DNA from: CAYRHS01 sp964424125
Lineage (GTDB): Bacteria; Actinomycetota; Acidimicrobiia; IMCC26256; JAOSJL01
Reading direction: 5' to 3'
Assembly: GCA_964424125.1 (NCBI GenBank)
Contig: CAYRHS010000023.1
Span: forward strand, 1 to 26,272
Length of the DNA stretch: 26,272 nucleotides
Positions 1 to 7,848 of the stretch are shown here, piece by piece (the stretch's first letter is position 1; each line of letters starts with the position of its first letter). The translations under genes were made by a program, and so were the position numbers. The notes beneath the pieces were generated by a model, which saw only the letters and a program-made list of their open reading frames with translations, ran no database searches and had not been told where the DNA came from.

Positions 1-343
1 CGCAGCAGGGATCGACGACGAGTTCGACGTCGACGCGCTCGCGCGGCGAGCGACGGCGACTCGCGAGTCGCGACCGGGTGTCGACGAGTACGTCATGGCC
101 GACGGCCGATCGGTGTTCGTCGTGGGCGCGGGCCACTGCGTCAACCTCTCGGCCGGCGAGGGGCACCCGATCGAGATCATGGACCTCACGTTCGCCGTCC
201 AGGGCCTCGCAGCCGCACACCTCGCTCGGCACGCCGGCGAGATCGCCGCGGGATTGCACGACCTGCCCACGACCATCGACGAGTGGATCGCGCGCGAGAA
301 GCTCACCGCGCTCGGCATCACGATCGACGAATCCACGCGATGA
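1..343 (+). CDS. ahcY: S-adenosylhomocysteine hydrolase, C-terminal fragment (cut by window start)
   Basis: The open frame runs in from the window edge (first full codon at base 2) to TGA at 341-343, about 113 residues. It hydrolyses S-adenosylhomocysteine to adenosine and homocysteine with bound NAD, which keeps methyltransferases running. The visible part matches the family's C-terminal end: a RPGVDEYVMADGRSVFV segment, then VNLSAGEGHPIEIMDL (family pattern VNLaaa-GHPsEvMD), then a Leu/Ala-rich helix and an LTALGITID end. The chain stops soon after that, as in the shorter archaeal/Thermotoga-like enzymes, and has no longer C-terminal tail. The substrate-binding and catalytic residues lie upstream of the window. 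Its stop overlaps the next start as ATGA (340-343), so the two are probably co-translated. The family call is strong; only the far end of the gene is visible. Confidence 0.88.
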   Translation, partial: AAGIDDEFDVDALARRATATRESRPGVDEYVMADGRSVFVVGAGHCVNLSAGEGHPIEIMDLTFAVQGLAAAHLARHAGEIAAGLHDLPTTIDEWIAREKLTALGITIDESTR

Positions 344-750
344 CCGACTGCGAGGCGCTCGTGCGCCGAGGAGCGATGGAGGCGGTCGTCGGCGGCGACC
401 TCTCCGTGATCGACGAGCTCTTCGCCGAGGATCTCGTCGACCACGATTGCGACCCCGGGACCCCTCCCGGCCGCGCGGGGCTCAAGCAGGGCGTGGCCGG
501 GGTCGTCGCCGGGCTCTCGAACCGCGAGATGTCCGAGTACGAGCTCTTCTCGGCCGGTGGGCGGGTCGTCGAGATCTGGGAGCTGCGCGGCCGACACACG
601 GGCCCCTACATGGGCGTTCCGGCGACGCAGCGCACCGTGACGATCCGCGGCGTGGAGATCTGGCGCTGCGCCGAGGGTCGGATCGTCGAGCGCTGGGCCG
701 GGATCGACCGCCTGGCGGTCCTCGAGCAGCTCGGCGCCGCCCCGCGCTGA
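340..750 (+). CDS. SnoaL-like / ester cyclase family protein
   Basis: This 136-residue protein is a small single-domain alpha+beta barrel of the NTF2/SnoaL type. A segment FAEDLVDHD near residue 25 and the later run HTGPYMGVPAT...VTIRGVEIWRCAEGRIVERW...LEQLG match the usual SnoaL/ester-cyclase pattern (H-T-G-x-F-x-G-x-P-x-T, then R-x-x-x-G-K-I-x-E-x-W). Family members include polyketide cyclases, but most are uncharacterised, so no substrate can be named. The start chosen is the ATG at 340, which overlaps the SAH hydrolase stop by four bases. An in-frame ATG at 283 lies inside the upstream gene and is rejected. The gene probably rides on the ahcY transcript; whether the two are functionally linked is unknown. 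Confidence 0.8.
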   Translation: MTDCEALVRRGAMEAVVGGDLSVIDELFAEDLVDHDCDPGTPPGRAGLKQGVAGVVAGLSNREMSEYELFSAGGRVVEIWELRGRHTGPYMGVPATQRTVTIRGVEIWRCAEGRIVERWAGIDRLAVLEQLGAAPR

Positions 751-818
751 CTCAGCCGCGCTCCGCCGAAGTCGGTCGGGACCGGATCCAGCACCGCGAC
801 CGCGCCGGGCGCCGCCGA

Positions 819-1271
819 CTAGTCGCGGGCCGCGGCCTCGCCCAGCCGGACGAGCGTCTCGCGCATCTGGCGCTCCAGCCGCCGCGGTCGGCGCACCGCC
901 CGCTCCAGCGCGGTGAGGATCCCCGGGGTGTCCACCGACGAGTAAACCTCGGTGATCCGCGTGCTCCCGTCCTCGGGGTCGAGCCGGTAACGCCACCGGG
1001 TCATGTCCCGTCCGCGGACGCGGGTGAGGTACACGAGCTCGCGGGGCGGGTCGAACACCTCGATCTCGCCGTGGGTCGACCAGCGCAGGGGACCCATCCG
1101 GTTGTGGCCGACGAAGGTGCGACCCACGGCGAGCGGCGCCGCGGGATCGTCCCAGACGCAGCCCACGCACTCCGGGCTCCAGTCCCCCATCCGCGGGAGA
1201 TCTGCGAGGAGCTCCCACACCCGTTCGGTCGGCGCGGGCACCAGGACCGAGGCCTCGCCGGTCAGTCTCAT
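819..1271 (-). CDS. SRPBCC family (polyketide cyclase/START-like) protein
   Basis: This 150-residue protein belongs to the SRPBCC helix-grip superfamily, which binds hydrophobic ligands in a deep cavity. Its start MRLTGEASVLVPAPTERVWELLADLPRMGDWSPE is the family's typical opening strand and helix (V-x-A-P-x-x-x-V-W-x-x-L-x-D, then W-x-P). The middle contains a beta-rich TRVRGRDMTRWRYRLDPEDGSTRITE run and the end is a long basic helix. The ATG at 1271 is chosen because it forms an ATGA overlap with the TetR stop (TGA 1270-1268); the longer open frame up to 1370 lies inside tetR. Likely roles are ligand binding or cyclase/dehydratase-like chemistry, but no ligand can be deduced. It is probably co-transcribed with the TetR gene upstream. 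Confidence 0.82.
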   Translation of the reverse strand: MRLTGEASVLVPAPTERVWELLADLPRMGDWSPECVGCVWDDPAAPLAVGRTFVGHNRMGPLRWSTHGEIEVFDPPRELVYLTRVRGRDMTRWRYRLDPEDGSTRITEVYSSVDTPGILTALERAVRRPRRLERQMRETLVRLGEAAARD

Positions 1272-1807
1272 GCTTCCTCGCCTTCCAGGAGGTCCAACAA
1301 CGCTCGGTATACCCCGCCGGGCTCCCCTGCCAGCAACCCGGCCGCGAAGAGGAACTGGACCCCGGCGCACACCGCGGTCACGAGCGCCGCGCGCGTCGTT
1401 CCTTCGCCGGCCGCGGACCCGTGCCGCGCCCGGTAGGCCTCGACGGCCGGCGCGACCTCAGACGCCAGCGCGGGATCGTCGCCGGACGCGAGCACACACT
1501 CGAGCACGAAGCGCACCGCACCACGATCCGCGCGCGACAGGTACGCCTGCTGGTCCTCGAAGAAGGTCCCGAGGTCCTCGCGGGACGCGACCTCACGGGC
1601 GAACTCCGCCACCTGACGGCGCAGCGCCGCGACGAGGAGGTCGTCGCGATCGCGAAAGTAGCGGTACACGGCCGGCGCGGTGAGCCCCGCCGCGGCGGCA
1701 ACGTCCGCGACCTGGAGGTTGTGCGCGCCGCGCTCGACGACCGCCTCGGTGGCAAGGTCGAGCAGCCGGTCCCTCGTCGCCTGGTGGTGGGTGGCAGGCC
1801 TGGCCAT
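1268..1807 (-). CDS. TetR/AcrR family transcriptional regulator
   Basis: This 179-residue protein has a standard TetR N-terminal DNA-binding domain: helix 1 RDRLLDLATEAVVERG, then the helix-turn-helix LQVADVAAAAGLTAPAVYRYFRDRDDLLVAAL (about residues 31-62). The rest is a variable all-helical ligand/dimer domain. The ATG at 1807 is preferred over an in-frame ATG at 1822 because a CGAGGTG ribosome-binding site lies about 8 bases upstream of it. It heads a two-gene unit with the SRPBCC protein and is divergent from the amidohydrolase at 1927. By the common TetR arrangement it probably represses both directions through the palindrome at 1867-1885. The ligand is unknown. Confidence 0.9.
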   Translation of the reverse strand: MARPATHHQATRDRLLDLATEAVVERGAHNLQVADVAAAAGLTAPAVYRYFRDRDDLLVAALRRQVAEFAREVASREDLGTFFEDQQAYLSRADRGAVRFVLECVLASGDDPALASEVAPAVEAYRARHGSAAGEGTTRAALVTAVCAGVQFLFAAGLLAGEPGGVYRALLDLLEGEEA

Positions 1808-1844
1808 GACGGCACCTCGCATCGTCGGCGGGCGGCGGGATCCG

Positions 1845-1874
1845 TTGACACCCGTCGCGTGCGGGTGTTACGAA
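1845..1874 (+). promoter_or_regulatory. Putative sigma-A-type promoter of the amidohydrolase gene
   Basis: A perfect TTGACA -35 box (1845-1850) is followed after 18 bases by TACGAA (1869-1874), which fits the loose actinobacterial -10 only partly because it lacks the final T. Transcription would start near 1881, leaving a leader of about 45 bases before the ATG at 1927. The -10 lies inside the palindrome at 1867-1885, as expected for repressor control. Confidence 0.4.
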
Positions 1875-1885
1875 CCATAACGTAA
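1867..1885. promoter_or_regulatory. Candidate TetR operator (imperfect palindrome)
   Basis: The AT-richer stretch between the divergent tetR and amidohydrolase genes holds TTACG (1868-1872) and CGTAA (1881-1885) as inverted arms 8 bases apart. Overlapping arms GTTA (1867-1870) and TAAC (1878-1881) add further symmetry. Base composition differs clearly from the surrounding GC-rich DNA. Size and position (over the -10 of the + strand gene) suit a TetR site, but binding is inference. Confidence 0.45.
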
Positions 1886-1926
1886 TGCCGCTTCACGGAA
1901 CCCGAACCACGGACGGAGGACCCCCC

Positions 1927-3069
1927 ATGCCCGACCACCCGGTGATCGACGCCGACGGCCACGTGCTGGAGGGACCCGAGTTCTGGCTCGAGCACCTCCC
2001 CGCCGACGTCGCCGCACGCGCGTTCGCGCTCGAGCCCGCCGACGGCAGCCCGGGCAGTGTCGACCGCATGCACCTGGGTGGCCTCGCCGTCGACCTCGAC
2101 ATCGCGATCGGCGACGGGTGCACCCCCGGCGGCCTCGGCGCGGGGAACGCGACGGGGCGCGGCTTCGAGGACATCCACCCCGGCGCGTTCGCACCGGGGC
2201 CGCGGCTCGAGCTGATGGACGAGATGGGGATCGACGCCTCGGTGCTGTACCCGTCCCTGCTCCTGATGAGCCAGATGTTCGACGACGGCGTGCGGGCCGA
2301 GATCGTGGACGCCTACCAGCGGTGGATCCAGGACTTCTGCGCGGCCGATCCCGTCCGCCTGCGCTGGGTGACGCCGGTCCCCCGCGTCGACGTGGACGAG
2401 GCGGTGGAGGTCGTCCGTCGGGCCGCCGAACGGGGCGCGGCAGGCGCGTTCGTGAGCGCGGCTCCGACGCCGGGGAACGACCGTCTCCTCGGAAGCGACG
2501 AGGAGGACCCGATCCTCGACGCGCTCGTCGCCCAGGAGCTGCCCCTCGCCGTCCACGTGACCGACGGCTGGAACTCGACATTCGCCATGCGGCGCCTGCT
2601 CCCGAACCGCCTGCACTGGGACGTCGCCGCGGGACCGATCGACGTGATGCACGGCATGCTCTACGTGATGACGTCGGGGATGCTCGATCGCTTCCCCGCC
2701 CTGCGCGTCGCCTTCCTCGAGGGCAACGTGGGCTGGATCCCCTACTGGCTGCACAAGATCGGGCAGAGCTACGAGCACCTTTCCTCCCGGTTCCCCGCCC
2801 CCGCGCAGCGCCCGCTCGACCAGTTCCGCGCCCGCTGCTGGGTTTCGGGCGAGACCGACGAGCCGTCCCTACCCGCCGTGGCTCGGGAGCTCGGGCCATC
2901 GCGGTGCCTGTGGGCGACCGACTTCCCCCACTTCGAGGCGAGCTGGAAGCCGGTCGAGGAGCTCACGGATCGCGACGACCTCGACGAAACGACGAAGCGG
3001 GCGATGCTCTGCGACGGCCCGGCCGCGTTCTACGGCTTCGACGTCAGCTCGTTGCCCACGCACGCCTGA
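1927..3069 (+). CDS. Amidohydrolase family 2 protein (metal-dependent hydrolase/decarboxylase-like)
   Basis: This 380-residue TIM-barrel protein is of the amidohydrolase-2 (PF04909-like) family, which includes ACMSD-type decarboxylases, hydratases and lactonases as well as hydrolases. The first strand reads VIDADGHVLEGPEFW, where the usual metal pair HxH is replaced by DxH. Later landmarks are LAVHVTDGWN (metal His), the run GMLDRFPALRVAFLEGNVGWIPYW and LWATDFPHFE with the catalytic/metal Asp before the C-terminus. The ATG at 1927 is chosen over 1885 because a GGAGGA ribosome-binding site (1915-1920) lies just upstream. It stands alone, divergent from tetR, and ends 13 bases from the convergent nitroreductase. 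The substrate is unknown; many relatives sit beside P450 and LLM genes as here. Confidence 0.85.
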   Translation: MPDHPVIDADGHVLEGPEFWLEHLPADVAARAFALEPADGSPGSVDRMHLGGLAVDLDIAIGDGCTPGGLGAGNATGRGFEDIHPGAFAPGPRLELMDEMGIDASVLYPSLLLMSQMFDDGVRAEIVDAYQRWIQDFCAADPVRLRWVTPVPRVDVDEAVEVVRRAAERGAAGAFVSAAPTPGNDRLLGSDEEDPILDALVAQELPLAVHVTDGWNSTFAMRRLLPNRLHWDVAAGPIDVMHGMLYVMTSGMLDRFPALRVAFLEGNVGWIPYWLHKIGQSYEHLSSRFPAPAQRPLDQFRARCWVSGETDEPSLPAVARELGPSRCLWATDFPHFEASWKPVEELTDRDDLDETTKRAMLCDGPAAFYGFDVSSLPTHA

Positions 3070-3082
3070 ACGGCGCGCCCGC

Positions 3083-3835
3083 TCACCAGCGTTCCCAGCG
3101 CACGACCTCGGCCACCGGCCGGCGGCGCACGGGACCGAAGCGTCCGCGCGGCCAGCCGATGGGCACCAGCGCGTGGATGCTGACGCCCCGGGGGATGTCG
3201 AGCGCGGCCCGCAGCTCGGACTCGACGAGAAGATTCGGGGCGGTGAGCGTCGCGCCCAGCCCCCGCGCCCGGGCGAGCAGCAGCAGGTTCTGGAGCGCGG
3301 GGTAGATGCTCCCCGCCTCGCCCAGCAAGCCGGTCCGACGCGCGTGCAGCGCGAGCTTCCCTGCGTCGCGCAACCCCAGCGTGCGCAGCGCCGAGACCCA
3401 GCTCCCCCACGACACGCGCAGGTTCCGGAGCGGATGGAGCTCGTAGCACGCGACGACGAGCGCGGGCGTCTCCTCGAAGTGGTCGAGCTGGAATCGGATG
3501 GCTGAGACCATCCGTTCGAACGCGTCGGGGCGCATCGTCGGCGGAGGAGCCGAACGGCCGAACGTCTCGAGGTAGAGGCCCATGCCGCGCCGCCACGCCG
3601 GCGCGATCCGGCGCATCTGCTCGCGCTCGGTGACGACGACGAACGTGTAGCCCTGGGTGTTGCTCCCCGTCGGCGCCCAGGTCGCCGCCTCGAGCAGCTC
3701 GACCAGCAACTCCCGCGGCACCGGATCGGGTCGGAGCCGGCGCATCGCGCGCATCGTGCGCATGACCGAGCGCAGGGACTCGACGCCGGCATCGTCGGGG
3801 GACCCGGGGGTCGCCTCGGTGCTCTCGGTGCTCAC
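3083..3835 (-). CDS. Nitroreductase family protein (FMN-dependent)
   Basis: This 250-residue protein belongs to the nitroreductase/flavin reductase superfamily of FMN-bound NAD(P)H oxidoreductases. The opening MRAMRRLRPDPVPRELLVELLEAATWAPTGSNTQGYTFVVV carries the family's R-x-R phosphate-binding start and the APTGSNTQ segment that contacts FMN. Later PALQNLLLLARARGLGATLT matches the second conserved helix, and HALVPIGWPRGR resembles the I-P-x-G-x-P end. The start taken is GTG 3835, 7 bases after the aldehyde dehydrogenase stop; no strong ribosome-binding site is visible, so an internal ATG is possible. It is the last gene of the seven-gene operon. The actual substrate may be a quinone, enone or iodinated/nitro compound and cannot be told from sequence. 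Confidence 0.82.
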   Translation of the reverse strand: MSTESTEATPGSPDDAGVESLRSVMRTMRAMRRLRPDPVPRELLVELLEAATWAPTGSNTQGYTFVVVTEREQMRRIAPAWRRGMGLYLETFGRSAPPPTMRPDAFERMVSAIRFQLDHFEETPALVVACYELHPLRNLRVSWGSWVSALRTLGLRDAGKLALHARRTGLLGEAGSIYPALQNLLLLARARGLGATLTAPNLLVESELRAALDIPRGVSIHALVPIGWPRGRFGPVRRRPVAEVVRWERW

Positions 3836-3842
3836 TCGCCGC

Positions 3843-5300
3843 TCACTCGGTGCTGACGAAGACGTTCTTGATGCGCACGAACTCCTCGATCCCCGCGCGG
3901 CCGCCCTCACGGCCGAACCCGCTGTCCTTCACCCCCCCGAACGGCGCCGTCGGTGGCAGGTTCGGGAACGCGTTCACGCCGACGTACCCCGCATCGAAGG
4001 CGGCCGCGACTCGGTGGGCGCGACCGACGTCCCGGGTGAACACGAAGGCGCCGAGACCGTAGCGGGTGGCGTTCGCGACGGCCAACGCCTCCTCCTCACC
4101 CTCGAAGCGCAGCACCGACTGCACGGGCCCGAACACCTCGTGCTGCGCGAGGTGGCTGTCGGGCGCGACGTCACCGAACACCGTCGGCTCCACGAAGTAG
4201 CCGTCGGCCAGCTCCCCGCCGCGCCGCGAACCGCCGAGCAGCAGCTTGCCCGCGTCCTCGGCCCGGGCCTGCTCCACCACCCCCAGGATCCGCTCACAGT
4301 GGGCCTCGCTGATCACCGGCCCCATCTGCGTCTCGGGATCGAGCGGGTCCCCGAGCCGGACCGCCGACGCGTACTCGACGATCCGGGCCGTCACCTCGTC
4401 GCAGATCGGCGCCTCGACAACGATGCGGGTCGGCAGGACGCAGCCCTGACCGGCCGCGGTGACGATCCCGACCCGGACAGCGGTCGCGACGACAGTGTCG
4501 ACGTCCGCGTCCGCGAACGCCACCAGCGCCGACTTGCCGCCCAGCTCGAGCACGACCGGGGTGAGGCTCGCGGCCGCCGTCGCCATGACTCGCGCGCCGG
4601 TCGCGGGGCTGCCCGTGAAGCTCACCTTGTCGATCCCCCGGTGGCCGACGAGCGCCTCGCCCGCCTCTGCCGCCCCTGGGACCACGTTGACGACCCCCGG
4701 TGGCAACCCGGCCTCGAGGCAGAGCTCGCCGAAACGCAGCGCCGCGAACGGTGCCAGCTCGGAGGGCTTGAGCACCACCGCGTTCCCGGCCGCGAGCGCG
4801 GGCGCCACCTTCTGGCCGATCGAGGTGAGCGGTCCGTTCCACGGGATGAGCACGGCAACGACGCCCATCGGCTCGACGAGTGTGTAGTCGAGGCCTCGCT
4901 GGACCACGGGCGGGACGGTCTCGCCGTGCAGCTTGTCGACCCACCCCGCGTAGTAGCGGAGGTACTCGACCGTGCGCCGTCCGCCCGAGCCGGTCCCCAC
5001 CGGCGTGCCGCTCTCTCGCGCCGTCAGCTCGGTGAGCTCGGGGCGGGCGGCTTGCAGCAGCTCGGCCAGGCGGAGCAGCGCGCCTCGTCGTTCGGGGGCT
5101 GACCAGTCGCGCCACCCCGGCGCAGCGCCGCGCGCGGCCTGCACGGCCCTGTCGACCTCCCGCGCCCCTGCGACCGCGAAGCTCGCCTGCGCCCGGCCCG
5201 TGGCCGGGTTGACGTGCTGCATCGTGCCCGCGTCGGTATCGGTGACACGCTCGTCGCCGACCAGCAACGCGCCCTGCGGGAAGCCCGCGAACGCGCTCAT
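3843..5300 (-). CDS. NAD(P)-dependent aldehyde dehydrogenase
   Basis: This 485-residue protein is a full-length aldehyde dehydrogenase oxidising an aldehyde to the acid with NAD(P). All landmarks are visible: PWNGP with Asn155, LKPSE with Lys178, the coenzyme loop SFTGS (227-231), LELGGKS with general base Glu252, and GQGC with catalytic Cys287. After these come EVFGPV and PFGGVKDSGFGREGG near the end. The ATG at 5300 overlaps the stop of the upstream SDR gene as ATGA, and an RBS-independent coupled start is likely. In the operon it directly follows the SDR and fits as the next oxidation step after alcohol to aldehyde/ketone conversion. Substrate identity is not predictable. Confidence 0.93.
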   Translation of the reverse strand: MSAFAGFPQGALLVGDERVTDTDAGTMQHVNPATGRAQASFAVAGAREVDRAVQAARGAAPGWRDWSAPERRGALLRLAELLQAARPELTELTARESGTPVGTGSGGRRTVEYLRYYAGWVDKLHGETVPPVVQRGLDYTLVEPMGVVAVLIPWNGPLTSIGQKVAPALAAGNAVVLKPSELAPFAALRFGELCLEAGLPPGVVNVVPGAAEAGEALVGHRGIDKVSFTGSPATGARVMATAAASLTPVVLELGGKSALVAFADADVDTVVATAVRVGIVTAAGQGCVLPTRIVVEAPICDEVTARIVEYASAVRLGDPLDPETQMGPVISEAHCERILGVVEQARAEDAGKLLLGGSRRGGELADGYFVEPTVFGDVAPDSHLAQHEVFGPVQSVLRFEGEEEALAVANATRYGLGAFVFTRDVGRAHRVAAAFDAGYVGVNAFPNLPPTAPFGGVKDSGFGREGGRAGIEEFVRIKNVFVSTE

Positions 5301-6073
5301 CCGACGAACACGAGGCCGCCGTCGACGACGAGGACCTGGCCGGTCATGAATCGGGCCGCGTCGGAGCAGAGGAACAGCAGCGGACCGGTCAGGTCGTCGG
5401 TGCCCCCGGCTCGCTGGAGGCATTGCTGGCGCGTCATCGCCTCGAGGCGTTCCGCGGAGACGACCGAGAGCGTGGCCTCGTTCGCGATCTGGCCCGGGGC
5501 GATCGCGTTCACGCGAACGCCCATCGGCCCGAGGTCCCGGGCCATCGCCCGGGTCAGCGCGTTCACCGCGCCCTTCGAGGTCGCGTAGTGCGTGACGTTC
5601 GGACCTCCCATGTAGGCGCCGATCGAAGACTGGTTGACGATCGCGCCCTCGCGCTCGGCGAGGCTGGGGACGAACGCCCGGCTGACGAGCCACACCCCGG
5701 TGACGTTGACCGTCATCACCCGGGTCCAGTCCTCGAGCGGCACCTCGGTCATCGGCCCGGGTCGCAACCCACCCCAGATAGCGGCGTTGTTCACGAGCAC
5801 GTCCACGCCCCCGAAGTGCTCGAGGGTGGCGTCGGCGAGGGCTTCGACGCTGGCCTCGTCGGTGACGTCGACCGTCACCGCCAGGGCCGCGCCCCCGTCC
5901 TCCTCGATCGCGGCGACCGTCCCCGACGCCCCTTCCGCGTCGACGTCGGCCACCACCACGGCGGCTCCCGCGGCGGTGAGGGCCCGTGCGTACTCCCGCC
6001 CGATCCCCCGGGCGGCGCCGGTCACGACCGCGACGCGACCGCCGAGGTCGGGCACCTCTCCTCGAACCGTCAT
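5297..6073 (-). CDS. Short-chain dehydrogenase/reductase (SDR, FabG-like)
   Basis: This 258-residue protein is a classical SDR. The nucleotide-binding motif TGAARGIG spans residues 18-25, acidic ADVD at 42-45 after strand 2 favours NAD(H), NNAA is at 95-98, and the catalytic tetrad is Asn123, Ser150, Tyr163 and Lys167 (YATSK). The segment VNAIAPGQIANEA and the end GQVLVVDGGLVFVG are typical. The ATG at 6073 overlaps the tetR stop by four bases (ATGA), and its own stop overlaps the ALDH start the same way. Expected chemistry is oxidation of a secondary or primary alcohol, for example one made by the P450 at the head of the operon. The exact substrate is unknown. Confidence 0.93.
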   Translation of the reverse strand: MTVRGEVPDLGGRVAVVTGAARGIGREYARALTAAGAAVVVADVDAEGASGTVAAIEEDGGAALAVTVDVTDEASVEALADATLEHFGGVDVLVNNAAIWGGLRPGPMTEVPLEDWTRVMTVNVTGVWLVSRAFVPSLAEREGAIVNQSSIGAYMGGPNVTHYATSKGAVNALTRAMARDLGPMGVRVNAIAPGQIANEATLSVVSAERLEAMTRQQCLQRAGGTDDLTGPLLFLCSDAARFMTGQVLVVDGGLVFVG

Positions 6074-6696
6074 GCGGACTGCTCCCTCCGCAAGCCGTCG
6101 ACCACCATCGCGGCTGCCGTGCGTGCCGCGTCGCGAACCGGGGGCCGGGGTCGCCCCGAGACGTAGCGCTCGGTCACGCGCCGCACCACCCCGTGAATCG
6201 CCCAACCCGCGACCTCCGGATGGTCGCAGTGCAGCGCACCCGAGTCGACACCGGCCTCGATCGGCTCGAGGATCAGGCGCAGCTCGTCGGCCTCGACCCG
6301 ACGCGCGACCTCTCGCGCGGGGCCGAGCCCACGCACATCGGAGTAGTAGAAGCGCGCCACGTCCGCGTAGTCGCGTGCGCCCACAACGATCATGGCCTCG
6401 ATCGTCCGCCGGAGCCGCTCGAGGGGATCGGTCCCGTCGCCGATCTCGGTCCGGAGCCGCTCCAGGTAGCCGGGATGGAGCTCGGCCATCACGCGTGCGA
6501 ACAGCTCCTCCTTGTCGGCGAAGCACCGGTAGAACGTCCCCACCGGCGCTCCGGACACCTCGATCAGGCGGTTGATGGAGACGCCGTAGCCCTCCTCCGC
6601 GAACGTGCGCCGCGCCGAGGCGAGGATCTCCCGCTCCCACTCCTCCCGCGGACGTCGGGGTCGGCGCGCGGTGGCCGCCGCGCTCGCGGGGCTCAC
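6070..6696 (-). CDS. TetR family transcriptional regulator
   Basis: This 208-residue regulator begins with an Arg/Pro-rich arm, then helix EEWEREILASARRTFAEEG and the helix-turn-helix YGVSINRLIEVSGAPVGTFYRCFADKEELF (about residues 37-66), followed by a C-terminal ligand domain. The start is GTG 6696, which forms a GTGA overlap with the stop of the LLM gene (TGA 6695-6693). The open frame continues up to 7023, but that part runs through the LLM gene in another frame. It is embedded in the middle of the operon, an arrangement suited to autoregulation: the palindrome over the operon promoter (10163-10178) is a reasonable target. That link is inference. Confidence 0.88.
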   Translation of the reverse strand: MSPASAAATARRPRRPREEWEREILASARRTFAEEGYGVSINRLIEVSGAPVGTFYRCFADKEELFARVMAELHPGYLERLRTEIGDGTDPLERLRRTIEAMIVVGARDYADVARFYYSDVRGLGPAREVARRVEADELRLILEPIEAGVDSGALHCDHPEVAGWAIHGVVRRVTERYVSGRPRPPVRDAARTAAAMVVDGLRREQSA

Positions 6697-7829
6697 GCCA
6701 TCTCCCGCGCCCGCCGGAACGCGCGGATCACGCGGTCGGTGGCCTCCCAGCGCTGCTCGGACGCGGCGAACACACCCCAGTCCATCCAGGTGAGCATCCC
6801 GATCCCGAGGCCGTGCACCGTGGCGAAGTGTTTGGCGAGGTCGTCCTCGGTCCAGAACAGCACGCCCTTCTCGACCATGTCCGGCGGGACCTTGTCGATG
6901 ACCGCCCGGACACGCTCCTCGGGCCACTCGGTGGAGACGAGGTCCTTCGCGTAGTGCCAGTCCTCGCCCAGGGGCGGGTCGAAGCCCTCCTCCTTCCAGG
7001 CCGCGCCGGACATGCGGCCCCACGCGGCCGCGATGAACTTCGTGATCGGCGCGGCCGCCATCGCCTCGCGCTGCGCCTCGGTGTCGTAGGTCATCACCAT
7101 GCCGATCGGGTTCCCGCCCCAGAACGTCAGCTCGTCGGGATCGCGGCCCACGGCGCGCGCCTGGCTACGCAGCTGCTCGATCTGGCCGGGAATCTCCTCG
7201 GCCCGGTTCCAGACCATCACCCCGTCGGCCAACGTCGCCCCGATCTCCATCAGGCGCGGTCCCGCGCCGACCACGAAGACCGGTGGCGTCGTGCCGTCGG
7301 CGGCGCGCGTCCCGAGCTGCGCGTTGCGCAGCGTCATCGTCTTGCCCTCGAAGTCGAAGGGCTCGTCCTCCGACCAGAGCCGGCGGATCGTGCGGATCGT
7401 CTCCTCCAGCCGGGTGATCGGCTTGGGCGCCTCGTAGCCGAAGGGCGCGAGCTGCTTCGCCTCACCGGCCCCGAGGGCGAAGGTCACTCCGCCACCGGTG
7501 AACTCGTGCAGCGTGAGCATCAGCTGGCTGAGGACGTCGGGGCCGCGGCGGATGGCGTCGAGCGAGAAGTGGAATCTGCTCCCCGGGACCCGCCCGGCCA
7601 GATAGGCGCCCTGCGTGTAGACGTCCCAGAACGCGTTCTTGCGCCACTCGTCGGCGATAGGGGTGAGCTCGCGTGACCAGAGCCCGTCGGGGAACCAGTT
7701 CAGGGTCTGGTCCGCGAGCCAGAGCCTGATCCCCGCGTCGGTCAGGCGCCGGGCGAGCTCCTCCTGGTCCGCGGGCGGGTAGTTGTAGCTCGTCGTGTCG
7801 ACGACCGCGAGCTCCATCGAGTCGGCCAT
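6693..7829 (-). CDS. LLM class (luciferase-like) F420/flavin-dependent oxidoreductase
   Basis: This 378-residue protein is a luciferase-like TIM barrel of the type that uses coenzyme F420 or FMN. Supporting segments are LTLHEFTGGGVTFALGAGEAKQLAPFGYEAPKPITRLEETIRTIRRLW (the conserved G-x-G-x-x-E and R-x-E-E/x-I-x-x-x-R-x-L-W pattern) and PPVFVVGAGPRLMEIGATLADGVMVW. The C-terminal part ends in helical segments. The ATG at 7829 has an AGGGGGG ribosome-binding site about 5 bases upstream and lies 20 bases from the preceding amidohydrolase stop. Actinobacterial relatives mostly use F420 for hydride transfer to alcohols, aldehydes or enoyl-type bonds. Cofactor choice and substrate cannot be settled from sequence alone. 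Confidence 0.87.
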   Translation of the reverse strand: MADSMELAVVDTTSYNYPPADQEELARRLTDAGIRLWLADQTLNWFPDGLWSRELTPIADEWRKNAFWDVYTQGAYLAGRVPGSRFHFSLDAIRRGPDVLSQLMLTLHEFTGGGVTFALGAGEAKQLAPFGYEAPKPITRLEETIRTIRRLWSEDEPFDFEGKTMTLRNAQLGTRAADGTTPPVFVVGAGPRLMEIGATLADGVMVWNRAEEIPGQIEQLRSQARAVGRDPDELTFWGGNPIGMVMTYDTEAQREAMAAAPITKFIAAAWGRMSGAAWKEEGFDPPLGEDWHYAKDLVSTEWPEERVRAVIDKVPPDMVEKGVLFWTEDDLAKHFATVHGLGIGMLTWMDWGVFAASEQRWEATDRVIRAFRRAREMA

Positions 7830-7848
7830 GGTCCCCCCTGCGTCCCGC

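Noticed and set aside
751..818. Intrinsic terminator between the SnoaL-like gene and the convergent SRPBCC gene
   Set aside because: Only very short GC stems occur (CGGTC-GG-GACCG), with no T-run; similar stems are expected by chance in such DNA.
6697..7023. N-terminal extension of the second TetR
   Set aside because: The extension overlaps the LLM gene by 330 bases in another frame and would place an unrelated segment before a normal TetR start; GTG 6696 fits the GTGA coupling pattern.
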